Positions 8,198-16,305 of a DNA stretch of 64,000 bases are shown here, one piece after another. The translations under genes were made by a program, and so were the position numbers. The notes under the pieces were generated by a model. That model saw nothing but the letters and a program-made list of their open reading frames with translations, was not told the origin of the DNA and did no database searches. Position 1 is the first letter of the stretch, and each line of letters opens with the position of its first letter. The DNA is from Cryobacterium adonitolivorans (GTDB lineage: Bacteria > Actinomycetota > Actinomycetes > Actinomycetales > Microbacteriaceae), in NCBI RefSeq assembly GCF_004402695.1, contig NZ_SOFL01000057.1, forward strand, positions 39,805-103,804, read 5' to 3'.

Positions 8198-8977
8198 TTA
8201 CCCGCGGGCCGCCCGCCGAGCCTTGGAGTTCGCTGGAGGCTGAAGGTCGGCGTCGTCCTCGGCGGGCAGGAGGTCGGGGCGCACCGCGCGGGTGCGGTCG
8301 ATCTGCTGCTGCCGACGCCACGCCGCGATGGCGCCGTGGTTGCCGCTGAGCAGAACCGGCGGTACGTCCAGGCCCCGCCAGCTGGCGGGCTTGGTGTAAC
8401 TGGGGTACTCCAGCAGGCCGTCCTCGTGCGATTCCTCGACGAGGCTCTCGGGGTTGCCCACCACGCCGGGGATGAGCCGGCCAATGGCCTCGATCATGGC
8501 CATCACGGCCACCTCTCCCCCGTTGAGCACGTAGTCGCCCAGGCTGACCAGGCGCACCCGGCCTCGGCCGGCGAAGTGGTCGACCACGCGCTGGTCGATG
8601 CCCTCGTAGCGCCCGCAGCCGAACACCAGGTGCGGCTCGCGGGCGAGTTCGCGGGCCATGGCCTGGGTGAACTGCTCCCCGGCGGGCGACGGGAAGATCA
8701 GCACAGGGCCGGTGGCGCGCTCCGGCGTGCCAGCATCCGTCTCATCGGTCGCCGGCAGGATGCTGTCCAGCGCTTCGCCCCAGGGTTCGGGCTTCATCAC
8801 CATGCCGGCACCGCCGCCGTAGGGGGTGTCGTCGACGGTGTTGTGCCTGTCGTGGGTGAAATCGCGCAGGTTGTGCACGGCGAGGTCGATCAGGCCGGCC
8901 TGCCGGGCGCGGCCGAGAAGGGAGATGTCCAGCACACCGAAGAACTCCGGAAAAATACTGATGATGTCGATGCGCAT
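8198..8977 (-). CDS. trmD: tRNA (guanine-N1)-methyltransferase TrmD
   Basis: A 259-residue SPOUT-class enzyme that methylates G37 of tRNAs reading CNN codons, preventing frameshifts. It starts [13 protein letters not shown] and has the family blocks [32 protein letters not shown], and the trefoil-knot AdoMet site [13 protein letters not shown] with [12 protein letters not shown]. The C-terminal basic tail (SKARRAARG) is typical of actinobacterial copies. A channel-protein gene at 8988 separates it from rimM. Confidence 0.97.
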   Translation of the reverse strand: MRIDIISIFPEFFGVLDISLLGRARQAGLIDLAVHNLRDFTHDRHNTVDDTPYGGGAGMVMKPEPWGEALDSILPATDETDAGTPERATGPVLIFPSPAGEQFTQAMARELAREPHLVFGCGRYEGIDQRVVDHFAGRGRVRLVSLGDYVLNGGEVAVMAMIEAIGRLIPGVVGNPESLVEESHEDGLLEYPSYTKPASWRGLDVPPVLLSGNHGAIAAWRRQQQIDRTRAVRPDLLPAEDDADLQPPANSKARRAARG

Positions 8978-8987
8978 AGGGGCAAGT

Positions 8988-9839
8988 CTACGAGTGGGCG
9001 GCGGCGCGCTCCGGCGCGTTCTCGGCGTCGTCCGACACGGCCGCCGCGCGGTTGACCTTGGTGCGGTGCGAGTAGTACAGAGGCAGGGCCGTGAAGAGCA
9101 CGGCTCCCAGGAAGTTGCCGATCAGGACCGGGCCGGTGTTCCAGCCCCACCAGTCGCCGAAACTGATGTCCGCGCCGAGCAGCATGCCGGCCGGGATGAC
9201 GAACATGTTCACCACGGCGTGCTCGAGGCCGAGGCCGAAGAAGGTGAGCACGGGCAGCCACATGCCCAGGATCTTGCCCGATGCCGAGGTGGACGTGTAG
9301 AACATGATGGTGCCCAGCGCCACCATCCAGTTGCAGAGCATGGCCTTGATGACGACCACCAGGATGCCGCCGGCACCGATCGCCTCATAGGGCAGCACCT
9401 TGTGCTCGGCCATGCGGATGATCGCCTGGATCATCGGATCCGTCGTGTCGGTGCCGAGGTAGGTGATGACACCCACGTACAGGACGGCGTACAGGCCGGC
9501 GCCGAAGATGTGCGCCGGGATGACGACGGCGAAGTTCTTCAGCCCCTTGGCAATGGTGGTGCGGCCCTCGAGGATGGCCAGCGGGATGAGTGCGAAGCTG
9601 CCGGTGACCAGTTCGAGGCCGAGCATCAGGATCACGCAGAAACCGACGGGAAACACGAGGGCACCGACAATCGGCAGCCCGGTCTGGGTAGCCGCGGTCA
9701 GTGCCAGCGTGGTGGCCGCACCGAGGATCGCTCCGGAGAGCGTGCCGCGCACGAACATCTGACGTGCGGTGAGGTTGGTTTTGACGACTCCGGAATGAAC
9801 GAGCTGATCGATCAGGCGATCCGGTTTCACGTAGGACAT
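8988..9839 (-). CDS. Formate/nitrite transporter (FNT) family channel
   Basis: From ATG 9839 ([17 protein letters not shown]) the gene encodes 283 residues with six predicted membrane segments. FNT hallmarks are [18 protein letters not shown] in the first half and [15 protein letters not shown] in the second, followed by [17 protein letters not shown], which contains the conserved pore-region His. Members are pentameric anion channels for formate, nitrite or hydrosulfide; substrate cannot be assigned here. Unusually it sits between trmD and rimM. The frame stays open upstream to 10115, but that is antisense to rimM. Confidence 0.9.
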   Translation of the reverse strand: MSYVKPDRLIDQLVHSGVVKTNLTARQMFVRGTLSGAILGAATTLALTAATQTGLPIVGALVFPVGFCVILMLGLELVTGSFALIPLAILEGRTTIAKGLKNFAVVIPAHIFGAGLYAVLYVGVITYLGTDTTDPMIQAIIRMAEHKVLPYEAIGAGGILVVVIKAMLCNWMVALGTIMFYTSTSASGKILGMWLPVLTFFGLGLEHAVVNMFVIPAGMLLGADISFGDWWGWNTGPVLIGNFLGAVLFTALPLYYSHRTKVNRAAAVSDDAENAPERAAAHS

Positions 9840-9933
9840 GCGACGGTACTCCACTTCAACAGCCGCGATATCAACGAACGTGAAGTAGGTGTGGCGCGGC
9901 GCGCCTCTCCCCGTGAACTGGGTCAGGTCGCGT

Positions 9934-10605
9934 CTATGCGCCCTGACCGTCGGGAGTCGGCGTCGCTGCCGGTTCGTCGGAGTCTGGTTCCGCATCCGGT
10001 TCCGATGCCGCGTCCTCGGGAGTCGAGTCCTCGGCGTCGTCGGTGTCGGGTTCCTCCGGAAGCTCTTCGAGCAGGCCGGGGGGCGGGGTGATGGTGATGA
10101 TGCCGGCCTTGACATCGACGGAGGGCACGATCGCCTTGACGAAGGGGATCATCACCTCGCCGGCGGCGGTCTTCACGATCAGAAGGTCTTGGGCCGGCAG
10201 GTGCTCGAGGCGCGTCAGCGTGCCGATCTGCACCCCGTCGCGCACCACGGCGAGTCCCACCAGCTGGTGGTCGTACCAGGCGTCTTCTTCGTCGGTCTGC
10301 TCGGCCGAGTCCTGGTCGATCCAGAGGATCGCCTTGGCCAGGGTCTCGGCGGCCTCGCGGTCGGGGACACCCTTGAAAAACCCGACGGCGTGCTGGTTGT
10401 ACCAGCGCAGCTCGACGAGTTCGATGGTCCTGCCGTGCCAGGGTGAGCTGGTCGGCACCTGGAGGGTGAACACGGCGCCCGGGACGAAACGTCGTCCCGG
10501 GTCGTCCGTGAACAGCTCCAGCTTGATGGCGCCCTTGAGGCCATGGGCCTTGGTGAGGCGCCCCACCCGCAGTTGGGTGGCCGGGGTCGTGCTGTCGTCA
10601 CTCAT
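9934..10605 (-). CDS. rimM: Ribosome maturation factor RimM
   Basis: A 223-residue protein. The N-terminal RimM domain has RVGRLTKAHGLKGAIKLELFTD (split here as RVGRLTKAHGLKGAIK near residue 12), and the PRC-barrel domain has AWYDHQLVGLAVV and GEVMIPFVKAIVPSVD. It binds S19 and assists 16S processing. A C-terminal tail of about 45 residues rich in Asp, Glu, Pro and Thr extends beyond the family core. The start at 10605 (MSDDSTTP) is favoured over further-upstream codons because those overlap the KH gene. Confidence 0.95.
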   Translation of the reverse strand: MSDDSTTPATQLRVGRLTKAHGLKGAIKLELFTDDPGRRFVPGAVFTLQVPTSSPWHGRTIELVELRWYNQHAVGFFKGVPDREAAETLAKAILWIDQDSAEQTDEEDAWYDHQLVGLAVVRDGVQIGTLTRLEHLPAQDLLIVKTAAGEVMIPFVKAIVPSVDVKAGIITITPPPGLLEELPEEPDTDDAEDSTPEDAASEPDAEPDSDEPAATPTPDGQGA

Positions 10606-10627
10606 GAGGGGGCTGGTCACTGCCCGC

Positions 10628-10864
10628 TCAATTGTCGGTGTCGACAACGTCGACCCGCACGCGCTTGCCATCGGCCAGAGCGGCCACGAGAGTGCGCAGC
10701 GCCTTGGCGGTGCGACCGGCGCGGCCGATCACCCGGCCGAGGTCCTCGGGGTTCACACGAACCTCGAGCACCTCGCCACGGGGTGAGTTCTGGGCTACAA
10801 CGTGCACGTCGTCCGGGTGATCAACGATTCCCTTGACGAGGTGCTCAAGCGCGGGAGCGAGCAA
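10628..10864 (-). CDS. khpA: KH-domain RNA-binding protein
   Basis: A 78-residue single KH domain with the GxxG-type loop in LGRVIGRAGRTAKALRTLV. This is KhpA, a small RNA chaperone-like protein usually located between rpsP and rimM, as here. It starts three bases after the rpsP stop and is therefore probably translated together with it. Confidence 0.95.
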   Translation of the reverse strand: MLAPALEHLVKGIVDHPDDVHVVAQNSPRGEVLEVRVNPEDLGRVIGRAGRTAKALRTLVAALADGKRVRVDVVDTDN

Positions 10865-10866
10865 AA

Positions 10867-11283
10867 TTACGCCTTGTCCTCTTCAGTTGCCGGTGCGGCA
10901 ACTTCTTCGGTCTCAACCTTGGCCGCGGGCTTGTCGGCCTTGGGCTTCAGAACCGGCTTCTTCTTCTCGTCGGCGATGAAGGGAGCCTTGGGCTCCTTGA
11001 TCTTGACGGTGGAGACGGCGTTCTTGTCACCCTTGAAGATGCCCCAGTCGCCGGTCAGCTTGAGGAGTGCCGCAACCTGCTCGGTCGGCTGCGCGCCGAC
11101 GGAGAGCCAGTACTGGGCACGCTCGGACTTGACCTCGATGACCGAAGGCTCCTGCGTGGGGTGGTAGATGCCGATCTCTTCGATGACGCGACCATCGCGC
11201 TTGGTGCGCGAGTCGGCGACAACGATGCGGTAGTACGGCGCACGAATCTTGCCCATGCGCTTCAGACGGATTTTGACAGCCAC
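10867..11283 (-). CDS. rpsP: 30S ribosomal protein S16
   Basis: A 138-residue S16 from a GTG at 11283 ([13 protein letters not shown]), preceded by AGGAG six bases upstream. Core motifs are [18 protein letters not shown] and IGIYHP. The conserved core ends near residue 90. The remaining 45 residues form a Lys/Ala/Glu-rich tail ([16 protein letters not shown]) characteristic of actinobacterial S16. It is the first gene of the rpsP-khpA-rimM group. Confidence 0.97.
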   Translation of the reverse strand: MAVKIRLKRMGKIRAPYYRIVVADSRTKRDGRVIEEIGIYHPTQEPSVIEVKSERAQYWLSVGAQPTEQVAALLKLTGDWGIFKGDKNAVSTVKIKEPKAPFIADEKKKPVLKPKADKPAAKVETEEVAAPATEEDKA

Positions 11284-11411
11284 AATTCTCCTGTGATTTA
11301 GATGTTTGGCGAACTGACAGCCGTGAGCGTGGGGGCACACTCGGCACAAGCTCAATAAGGTTCGTGTTACGCCGGATTAGAGGGTCGGGCGCAACGGAAC
11401 TCGACTAATCA

Positions 11412-11442
11412 TTGTGTCAGACATCGAGCACTTTGTGATAAT
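11412..11442 (+). promoter_or_regulatory. Possible promoter for the carboxylate-amine ligase gene
   Basis: In the 297-bp divergent region between rpsP and the ligase gene, TTGTGT (11412-11417) and TGATAA/GATAAT (about 11436-11442) are spaced about 18 bp, a reasonable sigma-70-type pair for the plus strand. It would give a 5' UTR of about 130 nt. The rest of the region shows no other convincing element; the rpsP promoter must also lie here. Confidence 0.35.
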
Positions 11443-11580
11443 CGAAGCCCCGAGTTGGCTGGAAAATGCGCAGCGCTACGTCACCTCGTGGAGCGCGGCG
11501 GACCGCGGCCACCCCGTTTAGCTGTCAGGATTGTGCCAGGTAGCCCCGAATCGGGGCATCGAAGCACGAAGGGCACCACT

Positions 11581-12747
11581 GTGGCAATCGAAAGCGTGGG
11601 CATCGAATTCGCTCGTTCTGAGCGGTCGACGGTCGGGATCGAGTGGGAGCTCGCCCTGGTCGACCGTGCGACCGGCGACCTCGTGTCGATCGCGGACGAG
11701 GTCCTCGCCGCCCTGCGGGGGCCGGACGGTTCCCCACACCCGCGCATCACCGGGGAGCTCCTCCTGAACACCGTTGAGCTCGTCTCCGGGGTGCACCGCA
11801 CCGTGGCCGGTGCTGTCGCCGACGTCGCCGGGCAGGTCGCCGAGGTGCGTGCCATCACCTACCCGCTCGGAGTTGACCCGATCTGTTCCGGCTCGCATCC
11901 GTTCGGGCAGTGGTTCGACCAGGAGGTCACCGACAAGAAGCGGTACCACAAGCTCATCGACCGCACCCAGTGGTGGGGTCGCAACATGATGATCTGGGGC
12001 ATCCACGTGCACGTCGGCATCGAGGACCGCGACAAGGTCATCCCGATCCTCAACGGCTTGCTCAGCTTCGTGCCGCACCTGCAGGCGCTGAGCGCGTCCA
12101 GCCCGTTCTGGGCCGGCGTCAACACGGGCTACGCCTCCAACCGTGCCCAGATGTTCCAGCAGCTTCCGACGGCCGGCCTGCCCTGGCGCCTCGACGACTG
12201 GGCCGGGTGGGAAGAGTACGTCAACGACCTCACGGTGACCGGAATCATCGAAGACGCCACCGAGGTGCGCTGGGACATCCGGCCTTCTCCGCGCTGGGGA
12301 ACCATCGAGGTCCGGGCCTGCGACGGGGTGTCCACCGTCGAGGAACTCGGCGCGATCGCCGCGCTCATCCAGTGTCTCGTCGAGTGGATGTCGACGGAAA
12401 TCGACGAGGGACGCCCGGTGCCCACCATGCAGCCGTGGTTCGTGCGCGAGAACAAGTGGCGGGCGGCCCGTTACGGACTGGCGGCCGAGATCATCGTGAA
12501 CTCCACGGGCACCGAGCGGATGGTGACCGACGAGGTGCGCCGTCTCGTCGAGGTGCTCTCCCCCACGGCCGAACGCCTGGGCTGCCTGACGGAGTTGTTG
12601 CAGCTGAACCTTATCCTCGACCACGGTGCCAGCTACCAGCGCCAGCTGGCCGTGGCGGCCACGCACAACGGCAACCTCCCCGCCGTTGTCGCCGCCCTCA
12701 GCCGCGAGCTCCGCGAGGGCCTGGCCCGCGAGTCTCGCGAACCGTGA
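11581..12747 (+). CDS. YbdK-type carboxylate-amine ligase (GCS2 family)
   Basis: A 388-residue protein of the glutamate-cysteine ligase family 2, from a GTG at 11581 (VAIESVGIEFARSERSTVG). Family features are TVGIEWELALVD near residue 18, GSHPFGQWFDQ, the metal/nucleotide region WGIHVHVGIEDRDKVIPILN, YASNRAQMFQQLPTAGLPW and RWDIRPSPRWGTIEVRACDG. Such enzymes make gamma-glutamyl-type amides; in actinobacteria the physiological product is usually unknown. The coding end overlaps the first arm of a 61-nt palindrome that could terminate transcription. Confidence 0.9.
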   Translation: MAIESVGIEFARSERSTVGIEWELALVDRATGDLVSIADEVLAALRGPDGSPHPRITGELLLNTVELVSGVHRTVAGAVADVAGQVAEVRAITYPLGVDPICSGSHPFGQWFDQEVTDKKRYHKLIDRTQWWGRNMMIWGIHVHVGIEDRDKVIPILNGLLSFVPHLQALSASSPFWAGVNTGYASNRAQMFQQLPTAGLPWRLDDWAGWEEYVNDLTVTGIIEDATEVRWDIRPSPRWGTIEVRACDGVSTVEELGAIAALIQCLVEWMSTEIDEGRPVPTMQPWFVRENKWRAARYGLAAEIIVNSTGTERMVTDEVRRLVEVLSPTAERLGCLTELLQLNLILDHGASYQRQLAVAATHNGNLPAVVAALSRELREGLARESREP

Positions 12748-12796
12748 GCTTTGCCCCAGAAACTCGCGTTTCCTGGGGCTTTCCTCACGGCTCGCG
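12736..12796. repeat. 61-nt palindromic element, copy 1
   Basis: Outer arms CGCGAACCGTGAG (12736-12748) and CTCACGGCTCGCG (12784-12796) pair at 12 of 13 positions. Inside is a second stem, GCCCCA-GAAAC with GTTTC-CTGGGGC around a TCGC loop. It spans the stop codon of the ligase gene and fills the gap to the convergent oxidoreductase gene, so it may act as a bidirectional terminator. A second copy of identical length is at 56328-56388. Confidence 0.85.
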
Positions 12797-12804
12797 GGTG
12801 GGGG

Positions 12805-13593
12805 CTAGGCGTTTTTCGCGTCTCGCCAGGCCAGCCAGTCGGTGACGGGCGCCAGGTCGTAATTGGGGCCGGAGATGCCCAGGGTGAACAGGGTGGTGCC
12901 GAGCTCGTAGAGCTCGTCGGCCTCTTCGGTGGTCTTTCCGCGCAGCTCCGTCGAGATCTCGATCTCGGCGATGTCGCGGCCCACGGTGTCACACCAGGTG
13001 CCCAGCACCCCGAGCTTGTGGGTGAGGACGTCGGGCGTGGAGAACGAGTGCCAGATGTCGGCGTGCTGCGCCACGATGCGCAGCGTCTTCTTCTCCCCAC
13101 CGCCGCCGATGAGCACGGGGATGTCGCGCACGGGCGCGGGGTTCAGCTTGCCCCAGCGCGCCTCGATACGGGGCAGGTCGGCGGCGAGGGCATCAAGCCG
13201 GCTGCCGGCGGTCCCGAAGTCGTAGCCGTACTCGTCATAGTCCCGCTCGAACCAACCGGAGCCCGTACCGAAGATGAACCGCCCGCCGCTGATGTGGTCG
13301 ATGGTGCGGGCCATGTCGGCCTGCAGATCGGCGTTCCGATAGCTGTTGCAGTTCACCAGCGCGCCCATGTCGATCAGGCTGGTCTGCTCTGCCCATGCCG
13401 CGAGAAGGGTCCAGGATTCGAAGTGCAGGCCCTCGCGGTCGCCGGAAAGCGGGAAGAAGTGGTCCCAATTGAAGACGATGTCCACGCCGAGGGCTTCGAC
13501 GGCCGAGACGGCGTTCCGGATCGAGGTGTATTCGGCGTGCTGAGGGGCAATCTGAACGCCGAGGCGCACCGGGCGGGGCTGGGGAGAGGTCAT
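12805..13593 (-). CDS. LLM-class (luciferase-like) F420-dependent oxidoreductase
   Basis: A 262-residue TIM-barrel protein of the luciferase-like monooxygenase superfamily. Visible motifs are VFNWDHFFPLSGD near residue 40, GALVNCNSYRNADLQADMARTIDHISGGR (central F420/flavin-binding region, beginning about residue 80), FGTGSGWFERDYDEYG and IPVLIGGGGEKKTLRIVA. Actinobacterial members with this pattern generally use F420. It is monocistronic and convergent with the ligase gene; substrate unknown. Confidence 0.88.
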   Translation of the reverse strand: MTSPQPRPVRLGVQIAPQHAEYTSIRNAVSAVEALGVDIVFNWDHFFPLSGDREGLHFESWTLLAAWAEQTSLIDMGALVNCNSYRNADLQADMARTIDHISGGRFIFGTGSGWFERDYDEYGYDFGTAGSRLDALAADLPRIEARWGKLNPAPVRDIPVLIGGGGEKKTLRIVAQHADIWHSFSTPDVLTHKLGVLGTWCDTVGRDIAEIEISTELRGKTTEEADELYELGTTLFTLGISGPNYDLAPVTDWLAWRDAKNA

Positions 13594-13643
13594 TGGAAAA
13601 TGATATTCCCCGGCCGCGCCCGGTCTGTGACGCCTGTGCCTGG

Positions 13644-15215
13644 CTAGCGGCCGAGCATCTTCTGCAGTGCCGCCAACTCCTCTGCCGACGGTCCGTCGGC
13701 TCCCGCCTTGGCGCCACCGCCCAGACCGAAGCCGGAGCCGCCGCCCGCTGGCGCGCCGCCGAGCTTTTCACCGGAGGCGATGGCCGCGTTCTCCGCGGCG
13801 CGCTTGGCCGGGTTGCCCGACTTCGAGCCCTTCTTTTTCTGCTGCACCTGGGGGCGTTTGCCGCCCATGCCGCCGGGGATCGGACCCATGCCTGGAATAT
13901 TCGGCATACCGCCCTTGGCCACGGTCTTCATCATCTTCGCGGCCTGCTCGAACCTCTGCACGAGCTGGTTCACCTCGGTCACGCTTGACCCCGAGCCCCG
14001 GGCGATGCGCAGGCGACGGGACCCGTTGAGCAGCTTGGGGGTGACCCGCTCGGCCTTGGTCATCGACTGGATGATGGCCTCGGTGCGCACGATCTCGCGC
14101 TCGTCGAAGTTGTCCAATTGCTGCTTCATGGCGCCGGCGCCGGGCAGCATGCCCATCATCTTCTTGATGGAGCCCATGTTGCGCAGCTGCTGCATCTGGC
14201 CGAGGAAGTCGTCCAGTGTGAACGAATCGGTGGAGAACTTCTCTGCGATCTTGCGGGCTTCGTCCTCGTCGAAGGCACCCTGCGCCTGCTCGATCAGGGT
14301 GAGGATGTCACCGAGGTCGAGGATGCGACTGGCCATCCGGTCGGGGTGGAACGGTTCGAAGTCGTCGAGGTTCTCACCCGTGGACGCGAACATGATCGGG
14401 CGGCCGGTGATCGACGCCACCGACAGAGCGGCGCCACCGCGCGCGTCACCGTCGAGCTTGGAGAGCACGACACCGGTGAAGTCGACGCCGTCTTGGAAGG
14501 CGCGGGCCGTCGCCACAGCATCCTGGCCGATCATGGCGTCGATGACGAAGAGCACCTCGTCGGGGTCGATGGCCTTGCGGATGTCCGCGGCCTGCTTCAT
14601 CATCTCGGCGTCGACGCCGAGACGTCCGGCGGTGTCGACGATGACCACGTCGTGCAGCTTCTGTTGGGCGTACTTGACGCCGTCGCGGGCGACCTTGACC
14701 GGGTTGCCGACACCGTTGCCGGGCTCCGGAGCGTACACGGGAACGCCGGCCTGGGCGCCGACGACCTCGAGCTGGGTGACGGCGTTGGGCCGCTGCAGGT
14801 CGGCGGCGACCAGGATCGGCGTGTGGCCGTCCTTGGCGAGCCACTTGGCGAGCTTGCCGGCCAGGGTGGTCTTACCGGCGCCCTGGAGGCCGGCGAGCAT
14901 GATGATGGTCGGCGGCTTCTTCGCGAACTCGAGGCGGCGCTGCTGGCCGCCGAGGATCTGGATGAGCTCCTCGTTGACGATCTGCACGACCTGCTGAGCC
15001 GGGTTGAGCGCCTTGCTGACCTCATCGCCGAGGGCGCGTTCGCGCACCTTTCCGGTGAAGTCCTTGACCACCTCGAGCGCCACGTCGGCGTCGAGGAGGG
15101 CGCGACGGATCTCGCGGACGGTGCCGTCGACATCCGCTGCGCTGAGCTTGCCCTTGGTGCGGAGATTTTTAAACGTCTCGGCGAGGCGATCTGAGAGGTT
15201 TCCGAAAGTAGCCAT
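13644..15215 (-). CDS. ffh: Signal recognition particle protein Ffh
   Basis: A 523-residue SRP54 homologue: N domain (residues 1-90), G domain with P-loop GLQGAGKTT near 107, DTAGRLGVDAEMM and TKLDGDARGG-type G4 (LSKLDGDARGGAA), then the Met-rich M domain (MGSIKKMMGMLPGAG and GSGSSVTEVNQLVQRF, which binds SRP RNA). The C-terminus has a Gly/Lys-rich extension. It targets nascent membrane proteins to FtsY (18413). The SRP RNA gene is not in this window. Confidence 0.97.
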   Translation of the reverse strand: MATFGNLSDRLAETFKNLRTKGKLSAADVDGTVREIRRALLDADVALEVVKDFTGKVRERALGDEVSKALNPAQQVVQIVNEELIQILGGQQRRLEFAKKPPTIIMLAGLQGAGKTTLAGKLAKWLAKDGHTPILVAADLQRPNAVTQLEVVGAQAGVPVYAPEPGNGVGNPVKVARDGVKYAQQKLHDVVIVDTAGRLGVDAEMMKQAADIRKAIDPDEVLFVIDAMIGQDAVATARAFQDGVDFTGVVLSKLDGDARGGAALSVASITGRPIMFASTGENLDDFEPFHPDRMASRILDLGDILTLIEQAQGAFDEDEARKIAEKFSTDSFTLDDFLGQMQQLRNMGSIKKMMGMLPGAGAMKQQLDNFDEREIVRTEAIIQSMTKAERVTPKLLNGSRRLRIARGSGSSVTEVNQLVQRFEQAAKMMKTVAKGGMPNIPGMGPIPGGMGGKRPQVQQKKKGSKSGNPAKRAAENAAIASGEKLGGAPAGGGSGFGLGGGAKAGADGPSAEELAALQKMLGR

Positions 15216-15318
15216 TGTGGTCCTAGTTTAACCGGCTCCGGGGGACGCCGCTGCTCATGCGGTGGATTCGTGCGCCACCGGCGTACGGTGGAGGCTCCGC
15301 CTCTCACAAGGAGAACCC

Positions 15319-15630
15319 ATGTCAGTAGTCGTCGTCGCCGTCATCACGCCTCTCGAAGGCCATCTCCAGAGGGTAGTTGATGCCTTTGCCGTCGTGGCCC
15401 CTCGAGTGCACGCCGAACAGGGCTGTGAGCTCTACGCCCTGCACCACGACGCTGACAACGTCATCATGATTGAGCGGTGGAGCAGCCCGGCCGACCTCGC
15501 CGCCCATGCGGCGGGAGCGCCGATCGGCGAGCTCAATGCCCTGCTCGCCGACCACGTGGAGGGCCCCACGGACGTGAGCGTGCTGGAGAGTGTGCCGCTC
15601 GGCGAGAGCGCGAAGGGCACCATCCAGTAG
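15319..15630 (+). CDS. Putative quinol monooxygenase (ABM domain)
   Basis: A 103-residue antibiotic-biosynthesis-monooxygenase (dimeric alpha/beta barrel) protein. The start at 15319 follows an AAGGAG site. Characteristic segments are VVVVAVITPLEGHLQRVV, EQGCELYALHHDADNVIMIERW and the SPADLAAHAAGAPIGEL helix. Related YgiN/Lsr-type proteins oxidise quinols or degrade reactive small molecules. It is isolated between the divergent ffh and the convergent tetR gene. Confidence 0.85.
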   Translation: MSVVVVAVITPLEGHLQRVVDAFAVVAPRVHAEQGCELYALHHDADNVIMIERWSSPADLAAHAAGAPIGELNALLADHVEGPTDVSVLESVPLGESAKGTIQ

Positions 15631-15639
15631 CGGCTCCAG

Positions 15640-16257
15640 CTAGGGCGCCGGGGCGATCAGGCGCTCGACGGCACGCACCACGCTGGCCCGCCTGGCGATG
15701 ATCGCCTCTTCGTCCGGCTCCCGGTCGGCGGCCAGAGCCGACGCTGGCTCGTGGATCCAGCAGGAGACGATCCCGAAGACCAGGGCATTGAGATGGTCGG
15801 GGTCCCAGGAGGGGTCGACGCTGCCGGCCCTCTGCAGTGCGATGACTCCGCGGACCCGTTCGGCGTGGAAATCGTTGATGAGCGTCAACGGAGGGTTGAT
15901 CGCCTCCTGGCCCTCCAGGTTGGCCCAGTCGATCATCCGGAGGTATTCCGGATGGGTCACCGCGTGGTCGTACAGGGCGCCCGCGAATTCGGGCAGGGTC
16001 TCCCCCGCGTTCTGTATTACAGAGTTCGCGAACTCGATCAGGTTAAGCTCCAGAACCGCGCTGAAGAGCTCCGCCTTGTGCCGGTAGTAGGCATACAGCC
16101 GTTCCTTGCTGGCCGAGGCGTTGCGGGCGATCCGGTCGATCCGGGCACCGGCGAGCCCGTGGGCGGCGAATTCCACCCTGGCGGCCTCGAGGATGCGCTG
16201 GCGGGTGGGTTCCGGCTCCTTCGGCGGCAGACCGGACCGAAATTCGTCGGTGTTCAT
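15640..16257 (-). CDS. TetR family transcriptional regulator
   Basis: A 205-residue repressor with an N-terminal helix-turn-helix (RQRILEAARVEFAAHGLAGA, RIDRIARNASASKERLYAYYRHKAEL at about residues 20-65) and an all-helical ligand domain. It is divergent from the MFS gene with 48 bp between the two starts, and a perfect 16-bp palindrome sits in the middle. Auto-repression and control of the pump are the usual logic of this arrangement and are inferred here. A TACACT -10-like box lies about 7 bases before its ATG, so its transcript may be leaderless. Confidence 0.92.
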   Translation of the reverse strand: MNTDEFRSGLPPKEPEPTRQRILEAARVEFAAHGLAGARIDRIARNASASKERLYAYYRHKAELFSAVLELNLIEFANSVIQNAGETLPEFAGALYDHAVTHPEYLRMIDWANLEGQEAINPPLTLINDFHAERVRGVIALQRAGSVDPSWDPDHLNALVFGIVSCWIHEPASALAADREPDEEAIIARRASVVRAVERLIAPAP

Positions 16258-16273
16258 GCCCCAAGTGTAGCAA

Positions 16274-16289
16274 AACGAACTAGTTCGTT
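16274..16289. promoter_or_regulatory. TetR operator palindrome
   Basis: AACGAACTAGTTCGTT is a perfect 16-bp inverted repeat centred between the divergent tetR and MFS genes. It overlaps the expected -35/spacer zones of both promoters: MFS -10 TATAGT at 16293-16298, and tetR -10 TACACT on the minus strand at 16264-16269. A TetR dimer bound here would block both directions. Confidence 0.85.
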
Positions 16290-16305
16290 CGGTATAGTTC
16301 TCGGC

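Noticed and set aside
16274..16289. Possible LexA (SOS) box
   Set aside because: The palindrome has GAAC and GTTC separated by two bases, not the four expected for the actinobacterial SOS box, and its neighbours are a TetR/MFS pair.
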